NCBI GenBank assembly: GCA_013298895.1
Contig: JAAFJM010000019.1
Span: 1-63,152, forward strand
Source of the DNA: Bacteroidota bacterium
GTDB taxonomy: Bacteria; Bacteroidota; Bacteroidia; UKL13-3
Reading direction: 5' to 3'
Length of the DNA stretch: 63,152 bases
Each line of letters begins with the position of its first letter. Position 1 is the first letter of the stretch. Of the stretch, positions 28,525-37,718 are shown in pieces. A program made the translations under genes and the position numbers. The notes under the pieces are model-generated. The model worked only from the letters and a program-made list of their open reading frames with translations. It was not told the origin of the DNA and ran no database searches.

Positions 28525-28823
28525 TAATTTTAGTTTTAATTATTATATTTTAATTATATTATTAAAAAAAGGTATTTTTTGTTATTACTAAGTTGATAAA
28601 TATTCTATTTTATCTACTTAAAAGTTTAAAAGATAAGGTATAGTATGAAGTCCATAAAATTTTTAAGATTTAATTTATTACTTTGCAAATATCAGTTTTA
28701 ATAAGTCATAAAGCTACAAAGTAAATTATACTGAAATTAATTTATATGTTTGGTGTTTATAATGAAAGTCCTCAATTTAAATAGATTTTCCTACAATTTA
28801 AAAGTTAATTTGTGAAATTACTT
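28525..28823. other. 299-bp A/T-rich gap
   Basis: No gene is supported. It separates the asnB-like gene from the second deacetylase-like gene and probably carries a promoter for the downstream minus-strand genes. I find no strict TAnnTTTG box or strong hairpin in it. Confidence 0.4.
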
Positions 28824-29927
28824 TCATAAGAAAGATTTGCAAAACTTAGCAGTATTCATAAATTCGATGTTAGGCCATTTTTTTATAATATTAGTTAATA
28901 ATTTATCAAATTGTTTTAAATTATCATCTCGATTCTTTTGACTAATACCTCCAATAAAGTTAATTCTATGGGTACTTATAATAGCAGGTTTATTCCAAAA
29001 AAAAGCATTACTTATTTCAAATAAAGTTTTATTGAAATCTGAATTATCAATTGATGGTTCAAAACTACAATTACGAATAGTATAGTATTGCTTTAAATCA
29101 TTCACTTCACCAAGATAATGTCGTTTAAACAATCTTTTTTCGTTATTTAATTTTGGCAAAAGTTGATATTTCATTCCTTGTAAGTATTTTATTCCATTAT
29201 AAATCAAAGTTTTATTTAAAGCAGAATTCCATATGAAATTATTTGCAATAAATGATTCAGATTTATACCCAAATAGTTGCTCAAATAGAATTAAGCCACT
29301 TCGAATTGATTCTTCTAAAAAATCATTATTATTTGAATCGAATGTAGCTTGAATACTTTTTTTCATTGAAGGAAATACATCAGTACTTAATCCCCACATA
29401 TTGTTTTCAAAAGCTAATTTAAAAGCTAAATTGTTTTCCTTAAGTAATTGAAACCATAATTCAACATTGACATGTTCTCTTCCATGAAATTGGGGGTAAA
29501 ATATTCCTTTGTTAATACCTAACTTATAATAATCAATTACTTTATCATGATTAGGGTATTTTTTTAATGTCTCAGAAAATGGTTCATAATAGTATTCCTT
29601 AAATTGAGCATTTTTTATTTTTTCAAAATCTGGATTAGCTACCACTGTATTAGCGGTAATTACAGGATGATTTCCTTTCTCATCTTTATATTTTATTAAT
29701 ATTTCAAAAAGATGCTCGATGTCTGAATTAGATTCTAACGAATCGTATTTACAATATACACTTTTATCTAAATTAATCCCTGCTTGTTTTAGTTTAATAA
29801 AAACTTCATTTGAAGGCATTCTTATGCTTCCCCAATCGTCAGATTCAAAAACAATAATTCTTCTATTCGTTTTATATCCTTTGTAGTTTATTAAACTATT
29901 ACTTATAATTTGTGTTAAATTATTCAC
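28824..29927 (-). CDS. Polysaccharide deacetylase-like protein (second paralogue)
   Basis: The 367-residue protein shares its layout with the product of 24449-25564: FESDDWGSIRMPS near residue 28, FHGREHVNVELW, and ISTHRINFIGG near the end, so the putative metal ligands are conserved. It overlaps the UDP-HexNAc 2-epimerase gene by 8 bp. Two copies in one locus suggest that two sugars, or two positions, are modified. No signal peptide or membrane segment is seen. Confidence 0.7.
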   Translation of the reverse strand: MNNLTQIISNSLINYKGYKTNRRIIVFESDDWGSIRMPSNEVFIKLKQAGINLDKSVYCKYDSLESNSDIEHLFEILIKYKDEKGNHPVITANTVVANPDFEKIKNAQFKEYYYEPFSETLKKYPNHDKVIDYYKLGINKGIFYPQFHGREHVNVELWFQLLKENNLAFKLAFENNMWGLSTDVFPSMKKSIQATFDSNNNDFLEESIRSGLILFEQLFGYKSESFIANNFIWNSALNKTLIYNGIKYLQGMKYQLLPKLNNEKRLFKRHYLGEVNDLKQYYTIRNCSFEPSIDNSDFNKTLFEISNAFFWNKPAIISTHRINFIGGISQKNRDDNLKQFDKLLTNIIKKWPNIEFMNTAKFCKSFL

Positions 29928-31086
29928 TCCAAACTACACGCTTAATATAGCTAGTATAACTTAATATTATTCTAACCATTTTATCTGAAACATTTGGCAT
30001 ACTGTAATCATTAATAGGACGGTATATTCTACTTGGGCTATTTTTTTCATGAGCTAATTGAACTAAACCTTGCATAATTCTTTCTTTGTTAAGTCCTACC
30101 ATCATTACTGCAGTTTCCTCCATTGCTTCAGGTCTTTCGTGTGCCTCACGTATATTTAAAGCAGAGAAGTTTAAAATTGAACTTTCTTCAGATATTGTGC
30201 CGCTATCTGATAGTACAGCAAATGAATTAACTTGTAAAGCATTATAATCATTAAAACCCATAGGTTTTAAAAACTGAATTTCAGGTCTCATTGCAATCGC
30301 CTTGCTTTCAATCATGTTACGTGTACGTGGGTGGGTGCTAACTATGATTGGATATTGATATTTTTGTGCAATTTCATTTAAACTTTCCATTAAGTTACCA
30401 AAGTTTTTATCACTACTTATATTTTCTTCTCTATGAGCTGAAACTACAAAATATTTGTTTTTTTCAAGCGATAGATTTTTTAAAATTTCACTTTTGGCAA
30501 TGCTTGTTTTATAGTGGTTTAAAACCTCAAACATAGGGGATCCTGTTTTTATAATTCTATCAGCTGGTAAACCTTCTCTGAGTAAATATTCTCTTGCAAT
30601 GTCGCTATAAGTCAAATTAATATCAGCAATATGATCAACTATTTTTCTATTGGTTTCTTCAGGTACACGTTGGTCAAAACATCTATTTCCTGCTTCCATA
30701 TGAAATATTGGAATATGTCTTTTCTTCGCTGGAATAGCACACAAACAGCTATTTGTATCACCAAGTACCATAAAAGCATCTGGTTTTATTTCTGATAATA
30801 AAGCATCTATTTTTATTAAAATTTGCCCAACCGTTTCAGTAGCTGTAGCTCCTGCTGCATTTAAAAAATAATCTGGTTTGCGTATACCTAAATCGTCAAA
30901 AAATATTTGATTTAACTCGTAATCATAATTTTGACCAGTATGAACTATCAAATGTTCAATGGCAGGCGATTCATCTAATTTTGCCATAACTCGAGATAAT
31001 CTTATTATTTCAGGACGCGTTCCTACAACAGTTACTAGTTTAAGTTTTGTGGTTTGTGGTTTTGTGTTTTTTGTTAAATTATCCAT
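29920..31086 (-). CDS. fnlC: UDP-HexNAc 2-epimerase, FnlC/CapG type
   Basis: The 388-residue non-hydrolysing epimerase has VVGTRPEIIRLSRVM near the N terminus, HMEAGNRCFDQRVPEE, VVSAHREENIS and LSDSGTISEES, all family hallmarks. Within the family, the partner genes decide the substrate: FnlA- and FnlB-like genes lie directly upstream, so it should convert UDP-2-acetamido-2,6-dideoxy-L-talose to UDP-L-FucNAc. It follows fnlB by 89 bp and overlaps the deacetylase-like gene by 8 bp. Confidence 0.88.
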   Translation of the reverse strand: MDNLTKNTKPQTTKLKLVTVVGTRPEIIRLSRVMAKLDESPAIEHLIVHTGQNYDYELNQIFFDDLGIRKPDYFLNAAGATATETVGQILIKIDALLSEIKPDAFMVLGDTNSCLCAIPAKKRHIPIFHMEAGNRCFDQRVPEETNRKIVDHIADINLTYSDIAREYLLREGLPADRIIKTGSPMFEVLNHYKTSIAKSEILKNLSLEKNKYFVVSAHREENISSDKNFGNLMESLNEIAQKYQYPIIVSTHPRTRNMIESKAIAMRPEIQFLKPMGFNDYNALQVNSFAVLSDSGTISEESSILNFSALNIREAHERPEAMEETAVMMVGLNKERIMQGLVQLAHEKNSPSRIYRPINDYSMPNVSDKMVRIILSYTSYIKRVVWSE

Positions 31087-31175
31087 TATTGTGTAATCAA
31101 TATTGTGAAAGTTAATTATTAACTATTTTTTAAGGAAAGACAAAGTGAATCTTATATATTTATTTGAATACCTCG

Positions 31176-32306
31176 TTACACTATTTCAAAAAAAGTATCA
31201 GGGTCTGTTTGATCATAAAATTCGTTTATCCAAAACATGGTATAAAGTTCATCTTCTCCAATATTTTTGATATTGTGTGTAAACCAAATAGGCATATCTA
31301 CATATGCTGGTTCACTGCCATCTAAATAAAAATCAAGGACTTCGTTTGTTCCAATTTGACGTAACTGAATTAACGCTTTTCCTTTTATAACAGCAAAACG
31401 TTCAATTTTACGGGTATGAAAATGATTTCCTCTTGTAATTTGTGGAACAGTGGTTGAGAAAGATACTTGACCCCCAATATTTAATCTTATAATTTCGGTA
31501 AACACACCTCTATAATCAGGATGGCTTGTAAATTTTTTTGGAAAATAATCTTTAATAGGCATGTAACATCTAAAGGTATTAAATAATAAGTAATCCAAAG
31601 GGTTATTTAAAATAGGAATAATACCATTGATTTGATAATCTTGATAATACAAGTTGATTTTATTAAATAAATCTAAAACGGTAATTTCATAATTGTGATT
31701 AATAAATATTGTCTCAGTAAATGATTCTTTTTCGAATCCAATATCAATTAATTTAATTATTTCATTTACAAGTTCTCCAACATAAATTAAATTTATTTGC
31801 CCATTAGAATCAATTTTTGGTTTTTCTCCACGAGCAATTTGATGGCAAAATGTGGCAACTACAGAGTTATAATAAGGATGACCAAATGGACCAAAGACAT
31901 TTGGAATTACTAAACCGCTAAATTTTGCATTGGCATTTTTTGCCCAATCAGTTAATAACTCTCTACCTTCTTTTTTTGATTTACCATATAAGTTATCTCT
32001 CTCCTCTTGTGTTGATGATGAGAATATTACATGTGCTTTTGATTGGGTTTGCTGAAGTGCATTTACCAATTTATTTACCAATCCTACATTGGTTTCGAAA
32101 ATTACATTTGGGTCATTATGCCTATTCATGGCTGCCAAATGGACTATTACATCGCATTGGCTAACAAATTGATTTAACAAATTATCATTTTCAAAATATG
32201 TTTTCTCAAAAGTAATTAACGTATATTTTTCGTTAAATAAATTTAGTGTATTGTATAAATGTTTTCCTACAAAACCTGCTTGTCCTGTTATTCCTACTTT
32301 TAGCAT
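31176..32306 (-). CDS. fnlB: UDP-4-keto sugar reductase with cupin domain, FnlB/CapF
   Basis: The 376-residue bifunctional protein has an N-terminal SDR domain (GITGQAGFVGKHLY) and a C-terminal cupin from about residue 255 with RGNHFHTRKIERFAVI. This two-domain layout is diagnostic of CapF/FnlB, where the cupin does the 3-epimerisation and the SDR reduces C4 with NADPH. It is the second step to UDP-L-FucNAc. A further cupin protein is encoded just upstream at 32472. Length equals the family norm. Confidence 0.9.
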   Translation of the reverse strand: MLKVGITGQAGFVGKHLYNTLNLFNEKYTLITFEKTYFENDNLLNQFVSQCDVIVHLAAMNRHNDPNVIFETNVGLVNKLVNALQQTQSKAHVIFSSSTQEERDNLYGKSKKEGRELLTDWAKNANAKFSGLVIPNVFGPFGHPYYNSVVATFCHQIARGEKPKIDSNGQINLIYVGELVNEIIKLIDIGFEKESFTETIFINHNYEITVLDLFNKINLYYQDYQINGIIPILNNPLDYLLFNTFRCYMPIKDYFPKKFTSHPDYRGVFTEIIRLNIGGQVSFSTTVPQITRGNHFHTRKIERFAVIKGKALIQLRQIGTNEVLDFYLDGSEPAYVDMPIWFTHNIKNIGEDELYTMFWINEFYDQTDPDTFFEIV

Positions 32307-32471
32307 TTAGTGATTGGTGATTTGTAACTTGTAACAAGTATTTGATGATTCGTTACAAGAAAATTGTTATTGGATTGAAAAATTTAGTAAACACAGAAAT
32401 TTTTCATTGTAAAAATTCTAGTTTGTTTATTGGTGACAATTATTTACTAATAGTTATCTAACTTTAAATAA
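32307..32471. other. 165-bp gap with short TTGTAAC repeats
   Basis: The first part carries degenerate repeats of the type gtgatttgtaacttgtaac (around 32308-32370), including inverted TTGTAAC/GTTACAA pieces. No gene is present. Such degenerate repeat spacers recur in this window. Confidence 0.4.
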
Positions 32472-32894
32472 TTACAATTGCCAAGTATTTAAATCAAATT
32501 TTATATTATCTTCAGCTCCTTGGTCAATTGTAAAATTAGAGAATACCATCATTTTGGCATTTTCTGTTTGGGCTTTTATTCCATTTGCATAACCAGGCGG
32601 TATAAATAGAATATTACTTTCTTCTGCTGTAAGAATAATTTTATAAATTGGTAAATTTCTATCTGGGTTTGACCAATCATTAGGTTCAACTAATCCGATT
32701 AAAAAAGTACCATTTACTACATAAAACCATTTGCTTTCTTTTTGATGACCTTGCCATGCTCTTAATGGTTTTGAAATAGTATTTTCAACTGTATAAAAAC
32801 GTTTTACTTCCGACATATCAAATGTGTTAACATGAAATATTTTTCCTCTAGTATCAGCAAAAACACCACCTTTTATGATTTGATAATTTTCCAA
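32472..32894 (-). CDS. Cupin sugar epimerase/isomerase-like protein
   Basis: The 140-residue RmlC-like cupin has RGKIFHVNTFDMSEVKRFY, LRAWQGHQKESKWFYVVNG and LFIPPGYANGIKA, which match the dTDP-4-keto-rhamnose 3,5-epimerase/WxcM-like superfamily. The gene is wedged between fnlA (1-bp gap) and fnlB, where Bacteroidota commonly carry such a cupin. It may assist or replace the CapF cupin epimerisation. A QdtA-like isomerase activity cannot be excluded. Confidence 0.8.
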   Translation of the reverse strand: MENYQIIKGGVFADTRGKIFHVNTFDMSEVKRFYTVENTISKPLRAWQGHQKESKWFYVVNGTFLIGLVEPNDWSNPDRNLPIYKIILTAEESNILFIPPGYANGIKAQTENAKMMVFSNFTIDQGAEDNIKFDLNTWQL

Positions 32895-32895
32895 A

Positions 32896-33930
32896 CTAGT
32901 CGATATATTGGTTAATATTTTGTTCGCCTAACACTTCTTTTCTTATTAAAGGAAGTTTTAATAGTAATTTTTTCATTCCTTCAACTCCCTGTTGAGTAGT
33001 ATTGTGCGAATGGTAATCTTCAATTTTTGAAATATCTTGTTCTCCTTCTGAAAAATATTGAGCATAATTCAAATCGCGGTTATCAGCAGGAATTCTATAA
33101 AATTCTCCCATGTCTTCAGCTTTTATCATCTCTTCCCGAGTACATAAAGTTTCATATAGTTTTTCGCCATGACGAGTTCCAATTATTTTAATTTCATTTT
33201 CAGCATTACATAATTCTTTCATGGCTTGAGCCAAATCTCTGATGGTACCTGCGGGGGCTTTATTTACAAATAAATCACCCGAGTTACCATGTTCAAATGC
33301 AAATAATACTAACTCTACAGCTTCTTCTAATGACATTAGAAAACGAGTCATGTTTGGATCAGTAATTGTTAATGGATTACCATTTTTTATTTGTTTTAAA
33401 AATAAAGGAATTACCGAACCCCTAGAAGCCATAACATTTCCATAACGAGTAAGACAAACAGTTGTATCTGTTAGGTTTCGAGCGGCCGCAATAGCTACTT
33501 TTTCCATTAATGCTTTCGAAATTCCCATTGCATTAATTGGATAAGCTGCCTTATCGGTACTCAAACAAATTACTTTTTTTACTTTATTGGCTGCTGCTGC
33601 ATCAATTACATTTTGTGTTCCAAAAACATTAGTTTTGGTTGCCTCTAGTGGAAAAAACTCGCATGATGGTACTTGTTTTAAAGCAGCTGCGTGGAATACA
33701 TAGTCAACACCTCTCATGGCTCTTTCAATACTTGCATAATCTCTTACATCTCCAATATAGAATTTTAACTTATCATTTTTTAATTGATTACGCATATCGT
33801 CTTGTTTTTTTTCATCGCGAGAGAAAATACGAATTTCACTAAAATTGTCAGTGTGTAAAAATCGGTTTAAAACCGCATTTCCGAATGAGCCTGTACCACC
33901 TGTTATAAGTAATTTTTTATTTTGTATCAT
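32896..33930 (-). CDS. fnlA: UDP-GlcNAc 4,6-dehydratase (5-inverting), FnlA/CapE
   Basis: The 344-residue extended SDR has ITGGTGSFGNAVLNRF, STDKAAYPINAMGISK and RYGNVMASRGSVIP. The active-site Tyr of the usual YxxxK is replaced by Met (MGISK), as in CapE and other dehydratases of this group. The C-terminal part FYRIPADNRDLNYAQYF with a following basic tail also matches CapE. It makes the first intermediate of UDP-L-FucNAc; the next two enzymes are encoded downstream in order. Confidence 0.9.
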   Translation of the reverse strand: MIQNKKLLITGGTGSFGNAVLNRFLHTDNFSEIRIFSRDEKKQDDMRNQLKNDKLKFYIGDVRDYASIERAMRGVDYVFHAAALKQVPSCEFFPLEATKTNVFGTQNVIDAAAANKVKKVICLSTDKAAYPINAMGISKALMEKVAIAAARNLTDTTVCLTRYGNVMASRGSVIPLFLKQIKNGNPLTITDPNMTRFLMSLEEAVELVLFAFEHGNSGDLFVNKAPAGTIRDLAQAMKELCNAENEIKIIGTRHGEKLYETLCTREEMIKAEDMGEFYRIPADNRDLNYAQYFSEGEQDISKIEDYHSHNTTQQGVEGMKKLLLKLPLIRKEVLGEQNINQYID

Positions 33931-33951
33931 TTTGTTGAGTATTATTATTTC

Positions 33952-35163
33952 TTAAAGAGACTTCAAAAATTCATACAATTTATGTGCTTGAATATCTTTG
34001 TTAAAGTGTGTTTGGGCTACCTCTTTACCTTTTATTCCTACTTTTTTTGAAAACTCATCATTGGAAAGTGATCTTTCCATGGCATTAGCAAATGAATCAA
34101 TAGATCCAGGTTCTGCAAAAAAAATTGACTCATTGTTAACCAAATAGTCAGGTATTTCTCCAACTGTAGTGGCACAAACAGGTATTCCAGATGCTAAATA
34201 CTCACCAAGTTTAGTTGGAAATCCTCCTTGTGCTTGTTTAGAGTTAGGACGAGGCAATACAAGTAATTTTGCATTCAATACAATGGACGGTATTTGATTT
34301 CTTTCGAATTCACCTAACCATTTAATTTTACTTTCTAATTGGTATTTTTTTATTAATTCTAAATGGCTTGGCGTGTCATAATTCCATCCGCCAATTAAAT
34401 ACAATTTTAAATCTGGAAATTTGTTATGTATTAGTTTAAATGAATCTATTAAAATATTTACTCCATCTTTTGCATTATCCATTACTCCTACAAATGCTAT
34501 ATATGGTTGTTCAAATTTATTTAAAATTGGCAATAATTGATTGAACCTTTCTAAATCTACTGTCATTGGAAGATGAAGAAACGATGGCTTTGGATTGGAA
34601 AAAATATTATAGTGTTTCAATAAAGTTTTTGTCATTAACGCTAAACCATTCATAATCTGAAAAAAGTGATTTTCAAAAAAAAGTTGACGTTTATTCGATT
34701 TTAGTTTTTGATATTTATTACCTTTATTAAAGTTATGAATATCAGGAAATTCGCTTAACTCCATGAAAATTTTTACGTTTTTATTGGCTTTTTTTAAATA
34801 CCAAACGGATTTAAGAATATCAATGTCATTTTCTGGCCAAACAATACCATTAAATTTTTTTAGATATTTATTAATTTTGTATTTAAGCAATAAAAATAAC
34901 AATTTACTTACTACGTATTTTTGCCATCTTTTTTTCCAAATATTATCTAATAAACTAGTCGATAAATATAGGTAATTTATATTTTTATATTTTCCTGATT
35001 TTCCTAATTCTTGTTTTTCATTTTTAGTTTGGTAGCCATTGGTAAATAAAAACTGTATTTCCACCTCTTCATTTTTCAATCCATCTACAAGCGATATTAA
35101 TCTATTTGCAGATGCCGAATTTGAAAAATAAGGATTATATGTGGTTATAATTATTAAATTCAT
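33952..35163 (-). CDS. Glycosyltransferase family 4
   Basis: The 403-residue GT-B enzyme has TTYNPYFSNSASANRLISL at its N terminus and the donor domain YIAFVGVMDNAKDGVNIL, LYLIGGWNYD and GGFPTKLGEYLASGIPVCAT. It follows the other GT4 gene by 36 bp and leads into fnlA. Donor sugar unknown. Confidence 0.88.
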   Translation of the reverse strand: MNLIIITTYNPYFSNSASANRLISLVDGLKNEEVEIQFLFTNGYQTKNEKQELGKSGKYKNINYLYLSTSLLDNIWKKRWQKYVVSKLLFLLLKYKINKYLKKFNGIVWPENDIDILKSVWYLKKANKNVKIFMELSEFPDIHNFNKGNKYQKLKSNKRQLFFENHFFQIMNGLALMTKTLLKHYNIFSNPKPSFLHLPMTVDLERFNQLLPILNKFEQPYIAFVGVMDNAKDGVNILIDSFKLIHNKFPDLKLYLIGGWNYDTPSHLELIKKYQLESKIKWLGEFERNQIPSIVLNAKLLVLPRPNSKQAQGGFPTKLGEYLASGIPVCATTVGEIPDYLVNNESIFFAEPGSIDSFANAMERSLSNDEFSKKVGIKGKEVAQTHFNKDIQAHKLYEFLKSL

Positions 35164-35199
35164 ATTTTTATTTTATTGAGTTTTAAAAAAATATAATTC

Positions 35200-36462
35200 T
35201 TATATATCAGTTTTTTCAGTAATTATACTGTTATAGATACTTATTAAACCGTTAATAATTAAATTTTTATCATGCCTTTTTAGTGCTTTTTGCCTTGCAA
35301 TTAAACCCATACTAATAGCATTTTGGTAGTTTTCCATTGTTTCCATAATAGCACCAGCCATACTCCATGGGTCTCCATCTTGAACAAGTAGTCCATTTTC
35401 TTTATCAATCAATAATGACGATGTGCCTCCAGAAAATGTTGCTATACAAGGAATGCCAAGAATCATTGCTTCGCAAAGATTGTTAGGGCTGTTTTCAATG
35501 TGAGATGCCATTATAAATATATTAGCTTCACATAGTTTTTCTACTAGTTGTTTTTCTTCTAATTTTCCTAGAAAAATTAATTCATTTTCAGGAAATTTTT
35601 TTAAGCCTAATTTTAATTTAACAGCCTGAACAATAGAATCATTTTTGGTAAGTCCAGCAATCTGCCAACTGAAAGGAATATTTTTATTTTTTAGTATTTG
35701 AGCTACTTGGCAAATAGTTTCAAATCCCTTGTAAAAATTATTTCCAGTTGTAGAGTGTAATATTAATTTATTTCCAATTGTACTATTATTCCATTTTTTT
35801 TCATAAAAAACGTCTCGCAACATTTCATCAGAATGGAAATACATTGCATTTTTGGTCAACGTTTTTGCAATCCTTCTATCCCAATCTGTTCTGCCTAAAA
35901 TATATTTAGTATTTAACAAATTGTTCAACTCCCTTTTTTCCATTTTTTTCATTAATAAATAAGATTGAAAAAAAGTTTTTTTAAGAACATAACGAAGTAA
36001 ATTTATGCTAAAAGGTTTTTCTTTTGAAAATTTTTGTTCAATTCCTGAAAAAAATTTATGCCTGTAAACTGTAATATTACCTTGAATTGACACTGCTACC
36101 GGGATGTTAACTTTTGTAATAATCGAAGCAAATGGATTCTCCGTTCCATGAATATGAATAATATCTGGTTTTACTTCATTTATTATTTCTAAAAATAATT
36201 CAGTATCGGTTTCATTTTCAATTAAATTAAAAATAGAATTTTTTATTGAATTGAATTTCCAATTTTTATGGGCTATTGGATAATAAGTTGTATTTTTATA
36301 CTTAAACGATTTGCTAGCTTTTGGGTAATAAAAGGCCACATGCAAATCAATTTCATTTTGAATAGCTCTATCTAATGATTGAAGCCAACCACCCCCTATC
36401 GTTTTGTTATTGAGGTAATACTCAGAATTTGCTGGGGTATTTGAAAACCATAATACTTTCAT
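35200..36462 (-). CDS. Glycosyltransferase family 4
   Basis: The 420-residue GT-B enzyme has VLWFSNTPAN at the start, IIHIHGTENPFASII in the acceptor domain, and HIENSPNNLCEAMILGIPCIATFSGG as the GT4 donor-site signature. It overlaps the polymerase gene by 4 bp, so the two are coupled. Donor sugar unknown. Confidence 0.88.
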   Translation of the reverse strand: MKVLWFSNTPANSEYYLNNKTIGGGWLQSLDRAIQNEIDLHVAFYYPKASKSFKYKNTTYYPIAHKNWKFNSIKNSIFNLIENETDTELFLEIINEVKPDIIHIHGTENPFASIITKVNIPVAVSIQGNITVYRHKFFSGIEQKFSKEKPFSINLLRYVLKKTFFQSYLLMKKMEKRELNNLLNTKYILGRTDWDRRIAKTLTKNAMYFHSDEMLRDVFYEKKWNNSTIGNKLILHSTTGNNFYKGFETICQVAQILKNKNIPFSWQIAGLTKNDSIVQAVKLKLGLKKFPENELIFLGKLEEKQLVEKLCEANIFIMASHIENSPNNLCEAMILGIPCIATFSGGTSSLLIDKENGLLVQDGDPWSMAGAIMETMENYQNAISMGLIARQKALKRHDKNLIINGLISIYNSIITEKTDI

Positions 36463-37700
36463 TTTAGTCTAAGTTTTTGGATAATATCTAAATCTGACAT
36501 ATTGTTTATTCGTGGCGAATTGCAAACGGCTATTGCCAAAAACACTACCATATATTTGAAGCTTCCGGATGGCAATCCATAACCCATCATATCCACTAAA
36601 TATAGTAATATGAGCAATGCCATTCCTTTTGAGAATAGATTTTTTGATTTAATAAAACCATTAAAGAATGATTTTAAGAAAATGATAAATAGCAATCCAA
36701 CATATATTAATCCACCTTTTAATATGGAATATAAGTACCCATTTTCAATTAAATCTCGTATATTTTCTGTGTCTGATGTACTTAATGTTCTCGAAGTAAA
36801 AACACCATGAAATCCCCTTCCTATTATCCAGTCTTGTGGTGTATTATTAAAATCGTAAAAAAATTCATCTATAATATCTTCTCTACTATCAAATCCGGTT
36901 TCGGTTCTCTCTAAAAAATATGAAAAACTATCAATATTTGAAATTGAAAATAGGAATAATAAAATGAAAATAGTGCCGGTAATTATTGTGTTAGTAAATC
37001 GATTTGATTTAGTAAGTATAGTATTACTAAAACTAAGAAGGTAACTTACCATTAATAATGCTGTTCCAAAATAGAGTACTTTATTTCGCCTCGCTATAAG
37101 CACTGAAACAAAGGTGGCAAAAACAATTATAAAAATAGTACTAATATTAACTCTTTTAGAATGATAATTGCTTGTAAATAACAATATTATTAGCGAAGAT
37201 GGAAAATATACAATTAGTCCTTCAGTACTAAAAGAAAAATCTGAACTTTCTGCATTTAGATTAACAAAATAACTAAAAAAGAAAAAGGAAATAACTAAGT
37301 AAATTAGACTAAATAAAAGGTTAATTTTAAATATTTTTTTTATTTCATCAAGGTCAATTTTAATAAACATTAGCAATGGAAACGAATAAATAATTAGTTC
37401 TTCGCCTATAAATCGTTTCAAATTAACATAATTACCTGCACTGCTAAAAACGTCAGAAATGTTTCTAACAACCATTATTACGACCCAACCCATAAATATA
37501 ACTAGTAGATTTTTATTTAAGAGTTGATCATTGGAATTGTTTTTTACTTCTAATACAATTTTATAAAAAATAAAAAAGGTAATACCATATCTTACTAGCG
37601 CAAGATTTACACCGCTTGCACCTTCTATTGAAATGAGTAGTATGAAAACGTATAAAGAAAGTACAATTTGGTATAAATTTGATTTAGTTTTTTCTTTCAT
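36459..37700 (-). CDS. wzy: O-antigen/capsule polymerase, Wzy-like
   Basis: The 413-residue protein has about eleven membrane helices and a larger periplasmic loop (about residues 265-320) containing DWIIGRGFHGVFTSRT. The pattern GRGxxG in the late loop is typical of Wzy polymerases, which are otherwise poorly conserved. Its gene lies 18 bp from the flippase gene. Polymerases of this class join lipid-linked repeat units at the periplasmic face. Confidence 0.8.
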   Translation of the reverse strand: MKEKTKSNLYQIVLSLYVFILLISIEGASGVNLALVRYGITFFIFYKIVLEVKNNSNDQLLNKNLLVIFMGWVVIMVVRNISDVFSSAGNYVNLKRFIGEELIIYSFPLLMFIKIDLDEIKKIFKINLLFSLIYLVISFFFFSYFVNLNAESSDFSFSTEGLIVYFPSSLIILLFTSNYHSKRVNISTIFIIVFATFVSVLIARRNKVLYFGTALLMVSYLLSFSNTILTKSNRFTNTIITGTIFILLFLFSISNIDSFSYFLERTETGFDSREDIIDEFFYDFNNTPQDWIIGRGFHGVFTSRTLSTSDTENIRDLIENGYLYSILKGGLIYVGLLFIIFLKSFFNGFIKSKNLFSKGMALLILLYLVDMMGYGLPSGSFKYMVVFLAIAVCNSPRINNMSDLDIIQKLRLK

Positions 37701-37718
37701 TTTTAGTTGATTAATGAG

